From NCBI GenBank assembly GCA_946482595.1, contig CAMLSD010000049.1, positions 1 to 37,350 of the forward strand: a stretch of DNA of 37,350 bases, given 5' to 3'. Position numbers and translations under genes: made by a program. Shown in pieces: positions 8,301-17,115 of this stretch. Within the stretch, counting starts at the first letter, position 1. Each line of letters starts with the position of its first letter. The stretch comes from an uncultured Comamonadaceae bacterium. GTDB taxonomy: Bacteria > Pseudomonadota > Gammaproteobacteria > Burkholderiales > Burkholderiaceae. Under the pieces are notes generated by a model. The model saw nothing but the letters and a program-made list of their open reading frames with translations. It was not told the origin of the DNA and ran no database searches.

Positions 8301-8973
8301 GGCGTTCCATCACCTGGGACACCGGGCTGTCGTGCAGCTCCAGCGCCATCTGCCGACGTGCAGCCTGCTGGGGCTCGCGGTCGTCGGGGTGCAGCAGCGC
8401 CAGCGGGTCCAGGCCGAGCAGTTCGTCACGCGCGCGGCCGGTGTAGGCCAGCATGGCCTGGTTGGCGTCGATCAGGCGGAAATGCTGGTCCTGGATCCAG
8501 ACCGGAAAGGGCGAGTCCCAGAACATGCGCTGCAGGGCCTGCAGCGCAGCCCCCGGCGAGGCGGCTGCCGCCGGCGCCCCGGCCGCAGCCGCGGCAGTGG
8601 GGCCGCGCGTGGCCACATCGACGGGATCGAAACCCAGCACCCATTGACGTGGGCCATGGGCGATCAGGTAAAGCCTGACCGCGGTGCCGTTGGCCAGCAT
8701 CGCTCGTGGCCCCGTGACGGGGCGCGGCTCGGTGCTGCCGGTCGGCGCCGGACGGCCCTGGCGCAACTGTCCCAGCACCCATTGCACCGCTGACAGGCCC
8801 AGCACCGAGACGAGCGACGACACACTGGCCCCTGCCGCCGTGCGCAGGCCGTCGCGCGCGGCCCGGTTGGCCGCCTCGATCGCGCCGGCGGGCCCGAGCA
8901 GCAGCGCAGGCGGGCCCTGCTCGAAGGCCGCACTGCTGCCGAGGCTGTCGTGTTCGTTGGGCGCTGCGCTCAT
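5305..8973 (-). CDS. Soluble multi-PAS sensor histidine kinase, HisKA_2 type
   Basis: 1222 residues with no membrane segment or signal peptide, so cytoplasmic. About seven PAS-like units follow one another from roughly residue 150 to 1010. Recognisable unit starts are FPVWIQDQ, SPVGMMLFDE, SSAGIAYLRG, SDVGIAFIRR, VFVGIVTVGP and LAPLAITLCD. The transmitter begins with KEVHHRIKNNLQG (histidines 1030/1031), typical of HisKA_2 kinases, and ends with a HATPase domain holding the N-box NELLTNAIKHS and a GVSGLGL loop. The G1 box reads VSNIGRLRDGF instead of DNGxG. The ANTAR regulator lies 133 bp downstream on the same strand. HisKA_2 plus ANTAR is the EutW/EutV arrangement. The start at 8973 (ATG) is the first one giving a normal N-terminus. 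No clear Shine-Dalgarno is seen, and the frame is open upstream. Confidence 0.9.
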   Translation of the reverse strand: MSAAPNEHDSLGSSAAFEQGPPALLLGPAGAIEAANRAARDGLRTAAGASVSSLVSVLGLSAVQWVLGQLRQGRPAPTGSTEPRPVTGPRAMLANGTAVRLYLIAHGPRQWVLGFDPVDVATRGPTAAAAAGAPAAAASPGAALQALQRMFWDSPFPVWIQDQHFRLIDANQAMLAYTGRARDELLGLDPLALLHPDDREPQQAARRQMALELHDSPVSQVMERRLLDASGQVRWFRAVSHAVEDDRRQPRWVTVLQDCTAEMQARDRAERSALELDQWFDLSPVGMMLFDEDGTVVRSNPALHQLVGAVPPNLAQADASLQELLGWYAGGPLADLHPGSALLHRHGQVELDEDERVLRAVVRCLEQRGELRRFMCVLEDRTAEDQLDKAQSQLGALVETAHAGLAVFDAYTGRFEPSQAAVSADADVSLMSSELRAIGRDLVRPDTMGEFDRVQRALRNGDRTEARYAIQHPELGLRWLLTRVEPRVLASGRRSASVVTLDVTDQHLAQQRSDRLLRELTTILDSSSAGIAYLRGDLLLRYNRQLEHLLALRPDAAGRLHLQEALADAELGERVVSEAAQALAESGLYETEIEIRVPERPTRWCALSIRRMDSSGPEVESIAVLSDVTRLKMQQMELEAVARDRELMFSVSDVGIAFIRRGRVQRANEGLALLSGHGLADLAHMDEASLFASEWDPEDLPEDEATALMRDGHWTGERVMRCRDGSLQWVQVSKRLVQEGEPEDGVIASYVNVDARHRAEQALVTQAERTRAILDSVFVGIVTVGPQGIEWMNRSARRMFGGELGDFVGRPISVVATQHADHPFRDVSVVDRMDEGETWNFECEVRARDGRNFWVVGNAVLTDVHAEGRDLTYALLDIDSRRQAEQRIADAQASLQRIIELAPLAITLCDARTLRVLQINQIAAALVGRPVASLIGRVPEEIHPPAAAATYRADMDAALSFDGVTQREYRLDLQGEPTVWDARYLPLAKPGEPPDQLLLVATNVTEQRAAEEARLEAAISQRELLVKEVHHRIKNNLQGVAGLLQQIAARKPEMASAISEVAGQVQAIAHVYGLQVGATGPLRLRRVVEAITGSVQKTFDRPIVLRVEGEHVHEWALPEAESIPIALTLNELLTNAIKHSAEGEIDCRLICEPDAVQIEVSNIGRLRDGFSLAQVPGGVSGLGLIRALLPRRSARLTLDNVGERVQAVVRLMPPGVSRLEPL

Positions 8974-9043
8974 GGAGGGGTAGTCATCTGGCGGACCCGC
9001 CACCTGCCAGTGTAGGTGCAGGCGGGCAGGCCGGACCAGCCCC

Positions 9044-10240
9044 TCACTCGAGCTGGGACGCCATCGTGAGCGTACCCAGCACGGCGCGGTTGACCTCCTG
9101 CAGGCTGAGCAGCAGGTGCTCGGCATACTCGTTGATCACCGGGGCGGTGTCGGATTCCACCGCCTTGGCCAGGTCCAGGTGGTACTGGTAGGGGCCGCTG
9201 CCGTCGACCAGCGCCTGGTAAACCCGCTCGGGCACCGGGATGGTCTTGAGCAGTTCGTCGAAGGGTTTGTGGAAGAGCTTGTCCAGCAGCGAGAACACGC
9301 CGCAGATGAACACCTCGCCACGCATCTCCTCATCGGCCGCGTGGGCCACGAGCTGCTCCATGAAGATGCCGCGGCGCACCGAGGCGAACATCACCGGGCG
9401 CATGTTGGCGTCCTTGCTGGCCGTGGCCAGCAGCAGCGCAAGCCAGCGCTTGAGCCGCTTGTAGCCCAGCATCATGATCGCGTGGCGGAACGAGCTGATC
9501 TCGACCGACAGGCCGAACGCCGGCGAGTTGATGTAGCGCATGAGCTGGAAGGCCAGTGCCGGGTCGCGCTTGAGCACGGCCTCGAGCTTGTCGATGTCTT
9601 CGGCGGCGTCGACCCGGCGGATCAGCTCGAGCAGCACGGTCATGTCCGGCTGCCCGGGCTTGGCTCCGGTCGCGCTCATGACGTCTTCGATGGGCCAGCC
9701 CAGCACCGCCAGGGCGTTGCGGGCAAAGCTGTTTTCCATCTCGGCCACGGTGCGCACACCGCTCTGGATGAAGCCCATGCTGCGCGTCACGCCGGGGTCG
9801 GCCTGGCCAGGGGTTTCACCGCGGCGGCGGTCGTCGGCCAGATCGATGATCGAGTACTTGAAGCACGGCAGCACTTCGCGCGGCAGCAGGGACGGCGGGC
9901 GCCCGTGCAGCAGCAGGGTGTTGCCATTGCGGTGCAACTGGGTGATGACCTCGGTGTTGGCGGCATCGCAGGCGATGAACGACGGCACTTCGATCATCAC
10001 CGAGGACATCGGCTGGGCACGCAGCAGGTCGTTGAGCAGCGTCTCGCTCATGATGTTGAGCGAGACCTTGGCCCCGCCCTCGGGCCAGACCTCGGCAATC
10101 GCGGCCAGCAACTGGTCGGCCACCAGCGGCTCGGACGGCCGCAGCGCCGAGACGGTCAGCCGGGTGGCCACGACGGACCGGTTGCGGTCCACCATCGGGG
10201 AATAGCTCAGGGCGATGTTCCGCAGAACGTCGATGTCCAT
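9044..10240 (-). CDS. Degenerate-EAL/HDOD signalling protein (YuxH-like)
   Basis: 398 residues. The C-terminal half (about 195-385) is an HDOD domain: helix-rich, with the typical segment LAFQLMRYINSPAFGL followed by SFRHAIMMLGYKRLKRWLALLL. The N-terminal half has the fold pattern of an EAL domain (SLNIMSETLL, IDLADD) but lacks the EAL motif and the metal-binding acids, so no c-di-GMP hydrolysis is expected. Proteins of this build act as signalling or scaffold proteins, and some influence motility and biofilm formation. The gene is 39 bp downstream of flgL on the same strand and 70 bp upstream of the multi-PAS kinase, so it may be read with the flagellar operon. Confidence 0.85.
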   Translation of the reverse strand: MDIDVLRNIALSYSPMVDRNRSVVATRLTVSALRPSEPLVADQLLAAIAEVWPEGGAKVSLNIMSETLLNDLLRAQPMSSVMIEVPSFIACDAANTEVITQLHRNGNTLLLHGRPPSLLPREVLPCFKYSIIDLADDRRRGETPGQADPGVTRSMGFIQSGVRTVAEMENSFARNALAVLGWPIEDVMSATGAKPGQPDMTVLLELIRRVDAAEDIDKLEAVLKRDPALAFQLMRYINSPAFGLSVEISSFRHAIMMLGYKRLKRWLALLLATASKDANMRPVMFASVRRGIFMEQLVAHAADEEMRGEVFICGVFSLLDKLFHKPFDELLKTIPVPERVYQALVDGSGPYQYHLDLAKAVESDTAPVINEYAEHLLLSLQEVNRAVLGTLTMASQLE

Positions 10241-10279
10241 AGGGAAAGAGATTCCTGTCGCGTTCCCGGGTGCGGCACG

Positions 10280-11494
10280 TCAGGCGATGTAGTCGAACAG
10301 GCTCATGCGCTGCACCTGGGAGTAGGTCTTGAGAACCGCATCGTAGCCGGTTTGTTTGCTCTGGAAGTCGGAAATGCCCTCGACCATGTCCAAATCTTCC
10401 GCATTCGAGCGCTCGATCTGTGCGTCGAGCTTGGTGCCGGCCTGCCGGCCCTCGACGTTGTCGATGCGGTTGAGGGTATCCCCCACCGCGCTGCGCACCG
10501 AAGTCATGCGCGACAGCACCGAGTCCAGGTTGTTCAGGCCGTCGCTGACCAGCTGCTGCACCTCGGCCTTGCTGGGGGTCGGGTTGGTCTGCGTCAGCGC
10601 CGCGATGGCCCGGTCCAGCGTGTCGAACACCGACAGGCTCTGGGTGCTGGGCCGGATCTCGAACACTTCGGTGTCGGCCGGCGTGCCGGTGATCGAGAAC
10701 GACATGCCGTCGACCTCGATCGTCTCGCCGCTTTCGTAGGGCACGCCACTCACCGGCGGCGCCAGCGGGGCGCCGTTGCGCAGCACTTCGTAGGTCGTGC
10801 CCGCGCCTGTGACCGAAAAGGTCACGCTGTAGTCGTCGCCGGTGATGGCGGACGGGTCGACCACCTGGCCCACACTGATCCAGGCATTGGTACGGCCGGC
10901 CGGCGCCACGGTCTCGAACACGCCATTGCCGGTGGGAGCGGTCGACCAGGCCAGGCGGCCGTCGACCGTCAGCGGCAGCGGTTCGCCGGAGGCGGCACTG
11001 ACCTCACCGGCCACGCCGGTGAACACCACCGGGCCGTTGGGCGGGGCCTGATCGACAAACGGAGCGCCGGCCACACCCTGGCCGGCAAAGACAAACCCGC
11101 CCTTGCCGTCGGGCGTGTTGGCAATGTTCAGCAACTGGTCGCGCAGCTGCTGCAGCTGCTGCGCCTGGATCTTCAGCTCCTTGTCGCTGTAGGAGGCATT
11201 GCCCGCTGCGACCATGCTCTCGCGGGCCGACTGCAGCACCGACGTGGCCTCGCCCAGCGTGCTTTCGGCCAGGGTCATCGCCGTGCGGCTGGCCTCGACG
11301 CCTCGCTGCGCGGCGGTCATGCGCTGCTCCAGAGCCAGGGCCCGCTCGGCACGGGCCGCCGCGGTGGGGTCGTCGCTGGCACGCAGCACGCGCTTGCCGC
11401 TGGTCAGCCGGGTCTGGGACTCGGCCAGCTCGACCTGCCGCTTCTGCATGTTGGCCACCGACGCGTCATACATGTGGGCTGTGGCGATGCGCAT
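10280..11494 (-). CDS. flgL: Flagellar hook-filament junction protein 2
   Basis: 404 residues. The N-terminus MRIATAHMYDASVANMQKRQ and the helix SQTRLTSGKRVLRASDDPTAA are typical of FlgL/flagellin-type junction proteins, and the C-terminus again forms a coiled-coil helix ending SLFDYIA. The middle (about 150-300) is a beta-rich variable region. FlgL is secreted by the flagellar type III system and sits between FlgK and the filament. It is the last flg gene of this cluster, 28 bp after flgK. Confidence 0.95.
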   Translation of the reverse strand: MRIATAHMYDASVANMQKRQVELAESQTRLTSGKRVLRASDDPTAAARAERALALEQRMTAAQRGVEASRTAMTLAESTLGEATSVLQSARESMVAAGNASYSDKELKIQAQQLQQLRDQLLNIANTPDGKGGFVFAGQGVAGAPFVDQAPPNGPVVFTGVAGEVSAASGEPLPLTVDGRLAWSTAPTGNGVFETVAPAGRTNAWISVGQVVDPSAITGDDYSVTFSVTGAGTTYEVLRNGAPLAPPVSGVPYESGETIEVDGMSFSITGTPADTEVFEIRPSTQSLSVFDTLDRAIAALTQTNPTPSKAEVQQLVSDGLNNLDSVLSRMTSVRSAVGDTLNRIDNVEGRQAGTKLDAQIERSNAEDLDMVEGISDFQSKQTGYDAVLKTYSQVQRMSLFDYIA

Positions 11495-11522
11495 GGGTCA
11501 ATCCACTTCTGGAGGGTTGTCG

Positions 11523-13535
11523 TCAACGGCCGGCGGCCGTCTGCAGCAGCGTGTCGAACACCTGCTGGGCGATCTGCAGCACCTTGGCCGCGGCCTGGTA
11601 GCTCTGCTGGAACTGGATCAGGCGGGCGGCCTCTTCGTCCAGGTTCACCCCCGACACGCTGGAGGCCGCCTGCTGGGCCTCCTGTGCAACGGAGGTGGAC
11701 ATGTCCGACAGCACCTGCGCGCGCTGCACGCGCACGCCGATGTCGGCCATCGCGCTGGCGTACGCATCGGTGAAGGTCTCGCCACCGGCCAGCACGGCTT
11801 CGCCGGTCAGGGGGTCGATCTCGGCCGGCACCTTGGGCGACAGCCCCACCACGGCCTGGTCGCGCAGGGCCACGTAGGCCAGGGCATTGCCGTTGTCGGT
11901 GCCGAACGAGGTGCTGTTCAGCGTGGAGTCGACCGAGATGCGGTCGCCGGGCTGCGGGGCGCCGTTGACCACCATCTCCCAGCCGTTGATGCTGATGGTC
12001 TGCCCGGGCATCACCGTGCCCGGGGGCAGCGCGGGCGGCACGGGATAGTCCACGGTGCCGGTCACGGTGAAGGTGTAGCCGGTGATCGCGTCGCCACCGG
12101 TGAACTCGATGGTGATCGGGTTCTCCAGGCCGTAGGCGTCGGACAGGGTGGTCAGCCGTCCGACCGAACCGGTGCCTGCGTTGCCGCTGTCGGCCGCGGC
12201 AAACACGCGCGATGCGGCAGCGAGGTCGCTGGGGTCGCCGAGCAGTCGGCTCATGGTCTGGGCGGCCGTGCCCATCGGCTGGATCAGGAAGCGATCGCCG
12301 TCGGCCGGCGCGCCGCTGTCCAGCGTGAACGAGAAGCCGTCCGCGGTGGTGTAGGTGTCCACCGCGTCGAAGGTGAGCGGCACGTTCTGGCCGTCGCTCA
12401 GGCGTGTCATGCTCCAGGTGCCTGCATCGAAGCGCAGCATGTAGTCGGATGCCGCCAGGGCCCGCGACTCGGTGATGTCGATGGACAGGCTGGCCGTGCC
12501 GGTGTTGAGCTGCGTGCCGTCCACCCCCTTGGGCGTGAGGTAGCCCGGGGCGCCGATCGCCAGCAGCGGCTTGCCGACCTGGCGATGCTGGTCGAAGCCG
12601 AACGACTGCTGCTCATTGATCTGGTCGGCCAGCGTGACCGCCAGGCGGCCGATCAGGTTGTTGGCGTCGACCAGGTCCTTGTTCTGGAAGGTCAGCAAAC
12701 CGGCGATCGAGCCGCCGCCCAGGCCGGAGTCGGGCAAGGCGCGGGTGACTCCGCCTTCGACCACCCCGAGCCGAAGCTGCAGCGGATCGAAGGCGCCGGG
12801 CACCACGGTCATTTTCAGTGCGCTGTCACCCAGCACCAGCCGCTGGCCGCCGCCGATGAACAGGCCCACCGTGCCGTCGCTGGCCGGCACCTGGGACACC
12901 TGGATCAGGTCGCTCAGCTCGGCAATGGCCCGGTCACGCTGGTCCATCAGGTCATTCGGCTCGTGACCCAGCCCGATCACGCGGGCGATCTGCTGGTTCA
13001 GGCTCGCCACGCCAGATGCCAGCGCATTGACCCGGTCGACCGAGACCTTCAGCTCCTGCGCCACACCGTCGCGGATGCTCTGCAACTGGTTGGCCGAGGT
13101 ACGGAAGCGCTGCACCATCTCTTCGGCCCGCGACAGCACGACCTGGCGTGACGACGAATCGCCCGGGTTGTTGGCAATGTCGACAAAACCGTTGAGCACC
13201 TGGCCGGCCGCATGGCCGAGGCCCGACTCGCCCACCCCGAACACCTTCTCCAGGCGCCCCAGCTGGGTGAGCTGGGCCTGGTCGCGTGCCGCGATCGACC
13301 GGCTCAGTGCCGCCTCACGGGTCAGGAACACGTCGTGCTCGCGCTTGACGGTCGTGAGATTCACGCCCTTGCCGAAGAACCCCGCGCCGGTGAACTGGCC
13401 GCCGGCCGTCTCGAGCTGCACGGTCTGGCGCGAATAACCCGGCGTGTTGGCGTTGGCGATGTTCGCCGCGGTGGTATTGATCTGCGCCTGGGCCGCAAAC
13501 ATGGCCCGGGTGCCGATGCCGAAGATGCCTCCCAT
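11523..13535 (-). CDS. flgK: Flagellar hook-associated protein 1
   Basis: 670 residues. It starts at the ATG at 13535, with GAGGAG six bases upstream, giving MGGIFGIGTRAMFAAQAQINTT. The N-terminal rod/hook-family helix (TTAANIANANTPGYSRQ) and the C-terminal helix (SGVNLDEEAARLIQFQQSYQAAAKVLQ) are the hallmarks of FlgK; between them lies a large variable region. It forms the first junction layer on the hook. The length is somewhat above the enterobacterial form (about 550) because of the enlarged middle, which is common in Burkholderiales. It is preceded by flgJ with a 10-bp gap. Confidence 0.96.
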   Translation of the reverse strand: MGGIFGIGTRAMFAAQAQINTTAANIANANTPGYSRQTVQLETAGGQFTGAGFFGKGVNLTTVKREHDVFLTREAALSRSIAARDQAQLTQLGRLEKVFGVGESGLGHAAGQVLNGFVDIANNPGDSSSRQVVLSRAEEMVQRFRTSANQLQSIRDGVAQELKVSVDRVNALASGVASLNQQIARVIGLGHEPNDLMDQRDRAIAELSDLIQVSQVPASDGTVGLFIGGGQRLVLGDSALKMTVVPGAFDPLQLRLGVVEGGVTRALPDSGLGGGSIAGLLTFQNKDLVDANNLIGRLAVTLADQINEQQSFGFDQHRQVGKPLLAIGAPGYLTPKGVDGTQLNTGTASLSIDITESRALAASDYMLRFDAGTWSMTRLSDGQNVPLTFDAVDTYTTADGFSFTLDSGAPADGDRFLIQPMGTAAQTMSRLLGDPSDLAAASRVFAAADSGNAGTGSVGRLTTLSDAYGLENPITIEFTGGDAITGYTFTVTGTVDYPVPPALPPGTVMPGQTISINGWEMVVNGAPQPGDRISVDSTLNSTSFGTDNGNALAYVALRDQAVVGLSPKVPAEIDPLTGEAVLAGGETFTDAYASAMADIGVRVQRAQVLSDMSTSVAQEAQQAASSVSGVNLDEEAARLIQFQQSYQAAAKVLQIAQQVFDTLLQTAAGR

Positions 13536-13545
13536 GGCGGGCTCC

Positions 13546-14439
13546 TCAGGAGGTGGCACGCTGCAGGCGCAGCGTGGTGTTGATGATGCGGGTCAGCTTG
13601 TCGGCGTAGGCCGGGTCGGTCGCGTAGCCGGCCTTCTGCAGGCCCTGGGCAAAGCCCTGGGCCGTGTCGCCGTTGCGGATCACCTGGGCATAACGCTCGT
13701 TGTTCTTCAGCAGACGCGCATAGTCACGGAAGGCCGCCTCGGGCGTGTCGTACGAGCGGAACTTCGCCTTGACCTTGTGGGCCTTGCCGTCGATGTATTC
13801 GGTGGTGGTGATCTCGGCCACCTTGCCGGTCCAGCTGCCGGTGGCCTTGATGCCGAACAGGTTGTGCGACGGCGTGCCGTCGGCATTGCGGATCTGCCGC
13901 TGGCCCCAGGCCGACTCGTGCGCCGCCTGCGCCAGGATGAACTCGGACGGGATGCCGGTCTCCTGCGACGCGACCTTGGCCGCCTGCCAGTGGTCCCGCA
14001 GAAAATCGCCCTGCTTGCCGGGTGCACGCGGCGCCGCGATGTCCTGCGGCAGGCGCTGGAACTGCGCCGGCAACTGCAGCGTGGCCGCCCTCGGCGACAA
14101 CGGTTCGGCCGTGCCGCCCATGTTGCGCGACAGTTGCCGCGCAATCATGTCGGCCAGGCCGCCGGGCAGTCCGCTCATCTGGGTGGCGTACTGGTTGTCG
14201 AGCATTTCGGTGCCCATGTCGGAGCCGCCGTTGTCGAGCATGCCGGACTTCATCGTGGTGGCCCGCATGCTCTTGAGCAGCTCCTGCATGAAGACCGTCT
14301 CGAACTGCTTGGCCGCTTCCTTGATGGCCGCCTTGGGGTCCTTGGCCGCGGACGCACGCAGCGCGTCCAGCGAACGCGCGTCGCCGGCCAGCCCCTGGGA
14401 GGCGCTGGACGGGTCGATCAGGGTGCGGCCGAGTTCCAT
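13546..14439 (-). CDS. flgJ: Flagellar rod-assembly protein/peptidoglycan hydrolase
   Basis: 297 residues from the ATG at 14439, two bases past the flgI stop codon. The N-terminal half is the rod-binding domain (KQFETVFMQELLKSMR at about 47-62, then GLADMIARQLSR). The C-terminal half (about 150-295) is a GH73 glucosaminidase-type muramidase with catalytic glutamate E175 in AAHESAWGQ, followed by HNLFGIKA and the YDTPEAAFRDYA segment. The two-domain form, which caps the rod and opens the peptidoglycan for it, is usual in beta- and gammaproteobacteria. Confidence 0.96.
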   Translation of the reverse strand: MELGRTLIDPSSASQGLAGDARSLDALRASAAKDPKAAIKEAAKQFETVFMQELLKSMRATTMKSGMLDNGGSDMGTEMLDNQYATQMSGLPGGLADMIARQLSRNMGGTAEPLSPRAATLQLPAQFQRLPQDIAAPRAPGKQGDFLRDHWQAAKVASQETGIPSEFILAQAAHESAWGQRQIRNADGTPSHNLFGIKATGSWTGKVAEITTTEYIDGKAHKVKAKFRSYDTPEAAFRDYARLLKNNERYAQVIRNGDTAQGFAQGLQKAGYATDPAYADKLTRIINTTLRLQRATS

Positions 14440-14441
14440 GG

Positions 14442-15575
14442 TCAGATCACTTCCAGCTCGGCCTGCAGCGCACCGGCTGCCTTCATCGCCTGCAGGATGG
14501 CCAGCAGGTCCATCGGCGTGGCGCCCAGTGCATTGAGGGCCTTGACCACGTCGGTGAGCTGCGTGCCGGCCGGCACGTTGATCAGCGAGCCGCCGTCCTG
14601 GCGGATCTGGATGTCGGCCTGCTCGGCCACCACGGTCTGGCCGCCGGACAGGGGGCCGGGCTGGCTGACCACCGGCGTGGAGCTGATCGACACCGACAGG
14701 TTGCCGTGGGCCACCGCGGCCGGCGCCAGCGTCACGGCCTGGTTCATCACGATCGAGCCGGTGCGGGCGTTGAGCACCACCTTGGCCGCCGGTGTGGCGG
14801 TTTCGATCGGCAGGGATTCGATGTCGGCCAGGAAGGCCACGCGCTCGCCGGGCGCCGTAGGCACGCGCACACGCACCACCCGCCCGTCCATCGCCTCGGC
14901 CACACCCTCGCCCTTGGCACGGTTGATGGCGCCTGCCACCTGGCGTGCGGTGTTGAAGTCCGCTGCGTTGAGGTCGAGCTGGATGTAGTCGCCCTGGTGC
15001 AGCGGCGTGGCCACGCTGCGCTCCACGGTGGCGCCGCCCGGGATGCGGCCGGCGCTGAGGTGATTGATCTGGACCTTCGAGCCGCCCTGCGCCGCGCCGG
15101 CGCCGCCAACGATCAGGTTGCCCTGGGCCAGCGCATAGATCTGCCCGTCGGCGCCCTTGAGCGGCGTGGCGATCAGCGTGCCGCCGCGCAGCGACTTGGC
15201 ATTGCCCATCGACGACACATTGATGTCGATCGCCTGCCCGGGCTGGGCAAAGGCCGGCAGCTGCGCCGTGACCATCACGGCCGCGACGTTCTTGAGCTGC
15301 ATGTTGGTGCCGGGCGGAATGGTCACGCCCATCTGCTGCAGCATCGAGGCGATGCTCTGCGCGGTGAAGGGGGTCTGGGTGGTCTGGTCGCCGGTGCCGT
15401 CCAGGCCGACCACCAGGCCGTAGCCGACCAGCTGGTTGGCCCGCACGCCTTGCACGGCGGCCACTTCCTTGATGCGCAGCGCCTGGGCCGGCAGGGGCCA
15501 CCACAACGCGGTGCTGGCAAGCAGCATCGCCAGGGCGACGGCAAGGCGCAGGAGTCGGTCTGGGGTGGTGTTCAT
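14442..15575 (-). CDS. flgI: Flagellar P-ring protein
   Basis: 377 residues. A Sec signal peptide (hydrophobic core [16 protein letters not shown], cleavage after about residue 32 at AQA) is followed by the conserved start of mature Flg[32 protein letters not shown]. FlgI forms the periplasmic ring around the rod in the peptidoglycan layer. Its chaperone FlgA is encoded at 20883. The length is normal for the family. Confidence 0.97.
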   Translation of the reverse strand: MNTTPDRLLRLAVALAMLLASTALWWPLPAQALRIKEVAAVQGVRANQLVGYGLVVGLDGTGDQTTQTPFTAQSIASMLQQMGVTIPPGTNMQLKNVAAVMVTAQLPAFAQPGQAIDINVSSMGNAKSLRGGTLIATPLKGADGQIYALAQGNLIVGGAGAAQGGSKVQINHLSAGRIPGGATVERSVATPLHQGDYIQLDLNAADFNTARQVAGAINRAKGEGVAEAMDGRVVRVRVPTAPGERVAFLADIESLPIETATPAAKVVLNARTGSIVMNQAVTLAPAAVAHGNLSVSISSTPVVSQPGPLSGGQTVVAEQADIQIRQDGGSLINVPAGTQLTDVVKALNALGATPMDLLAILQAMKAAGALQAELEVI

Positions 15576-15616
15576 CGGCCAATGTCCTCGATACTTGAGG
15601 ACATTGTTGGCCGTGA

Positions 15617-16297
15617 TCAGAGCGGCAGAACGCTCAAAAAGAACCGGGCTAACCAGCCAATTACCTGGGCATCGGCCTGCTGGCCGCGACCGCGGTACTC
15701 GATGCGGGCGTCCGAGATCTGTGAAGAACTCACGGCATTGCCGGGCTGGATGGCCCGCGGGTCGACCCGACCCGAGAAGCGCATGACCTCGACGTTCTGG
15801 TTCAGGCCGATCTGCTTTTCGCCGGCGATCACCAGGTGCCCGTTGGGCAGCACCTCGATCACCGTGGCGGTGATGGTGCCGGTGAAGTTGTTGGTGCTTT
15901 CGGTGCCGCCCTTGCCGGCAAAGGTGTTGGCCGAGGACCCGGCAAAGCTGGCCCGCCCGAACGAGTTCGGGTTGACCCCGGGGATCGCCGTGATGCCCGC
16001 CTCGATCGCACCGGTCTTTTCGACCGTCGACGACGACTTCTGGCTGGCCTGCACCCGCTCGACGATGTTCACCATCACGGTGTCGCCGGTCATGCGGGCA
16101 CGGTGGTCCTCGAACAGCGGGCGGTAGCCGCCTCCTGCGAACAGCGAACCGGTGTTCACCTGCGGCTGGGCCACCACCTGCGGTCGCGCGGTCAGTGCCG
16201 GTGCAACGTCCACCTTGGGGCCCATCGACTCGCAGCCGGTGAGCCCGCCCAGCACCGGTGCGAGCAGCAGTGCCAGCGTGAGTTTTCTGAACATCAT
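15617..16297 (-). CDS. flgH: Flagellar L-ring lipoprotein
   Basis: 226 residues, starting at the first of two ATG codons at 16297. GGAGGA stands six bases upstream and fixes the start. A lipoprotein signal with lipobox LTGC gives lipidated cysteine 22. Mature FlgH motifs are present: [22 protein letters not shown], then [21 protein letters not shown] and [10 protein letters not shown]. It forms the outer-membrane ring around the flagellar rod with FlgI. The open frame extends far upstream through flgG but that is an artefact of GC-rich sequence. Confidence 0.96.
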   Translation of the reverse strand: MMFRKLTLALLLAPVLGGLTGCESMGPKVDVAPALTARPQVVAQPQVNTGSLFAGGGYRPLFEDHRARMTGDTVMVNIVERVQASQKSSSTVEKTGAIEAGITAIPGVNPNSFGRASFAGSSANTFAGKGGTESTNNFTGTITATVIEVLPNGHLVIAGEKQIGLNQNVEVMRFSGRVDPRAIQPGNAVSSSQISDARIEYRGRGQQADAQVIGWLARFFLSVLPL

Positions 16298-16317
16298 CAC
16301 AAGTCCTCCGGCGCGGG

Positions 16318-17100
16318 TCACATCTGCGACAAGCGCTGCAGCATCTGGTCGGTCGTCTGGATGGCCTTGGAGTTCAGCTCGTAGGCGCGCTGGGTCTGGA
16401 TCATCGCGACCAGCTCCTCGACCACGTTCACGTTCGAGGTCTCGACATAACCCTGCTGCAGCAGCCCCAGGCCTTCGCCGCCCGGATTGCCCGGTGTGGG
16501 GGCACCCGAGGCGGCCGTCTCGACGAACAGGTTCTGGCCGCGCGGCTCCAGGCCCCCCGGGTTGGGGAATCCGGCCAGCTGCAGGTTGCCCAGCTGCACC
16601 GGCTGGGCATTGCCGGGCACCTGCGCGGTCACCACACCATCGGGCGCGACGGTGATGCTCTGCGTGTTCGGCGGCACGGTGATGCCCGGGGCGATCACGT
16701 AGCCGTTGTTGGTGACGAGCTGGCCGTTGGCGTCGGTCTTGAACGAACCGTCGCGCGAGTAGGCCGTGCTGCCATCGGGCATCTGCACCTGGAAAAAGCC
16801 GTTGCCGTTGATGGCCACGTCCAGGCTGTTGTTGGTCTGCTGCAGCGTGCCCTGCGAGAAGTTGCGGGCCGTGGCCACGGCGCGAGAGCCCAGGCCGACC
16901 TGCAGCCCCGTGGGCAGGGTCGACTGCTCGCTGGAGTTGGCTCCGCTTTGCCGCAGGTTCTGGTACATCAGGTCCTCGAACACGGCGTGGGCCCGCTTGT
17001 AGCCGGTGGTCCCCACGTTGGCGAGGTTGTTGGACACGGTGTCCATCTGAAGCTGCTGGGCTTCCATGCCGGTCTTGGCAATCCACAGGGCGCGCATCAT
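16318..17100 (-). CDS. flgG: Flagellar distal rod protein
   Basis: 260 residues. It starts [36 protein letters not shown], the FlgG form of the rod-family N-terminal helix, and ends [33 protein letters not shown]. These two helices form the inner coiled coil of the distal rod. The length equals the enterobacterial protein (260). GGAG lies upstream of the start. It is 15 bp after flgF and 20 bp before flgH. Confidence 0.97.
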   Translation of the reverse strand: MMRALWIAKTGMEAQQLQMDTVSNNLANVGTTGYKRAHAVFEDLMYQNLRQSGANSSEQSTLPTGLQVGLGSRAVATARNFSQGTLQQTNNSLDVAINGNGFFQVQMPDGSTAYSRDGSFKTDANGQLVTNNGYVIAPGITVPPNTQSITVAPDGVVTAQVPGNAQPVQLGNLQLAGFPNPGGLEPRGQNLFVETAASGAPTPGNPGGEGLGLLQQGYVETSNVNVVEELVAMIQTQRAYELNSKAIQTTDQMLQRLSQM

Positions 17101-17115
17101 GATGTGTCGACTCCG

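Noticed and set aside
9116..11773. 885-codon plus-strand open frame across the HDOD gene and flgL
   Set aside because: It crosses two well-supported genes of the other strand and has no recognisable domain.
13546..15582. Single 678-codon frame covering flgJ and part of flgI
   Set aside because: The upstream part is the wrong frame of flgI; flgJ starts at 14439, where the conserved N-terminus begins.
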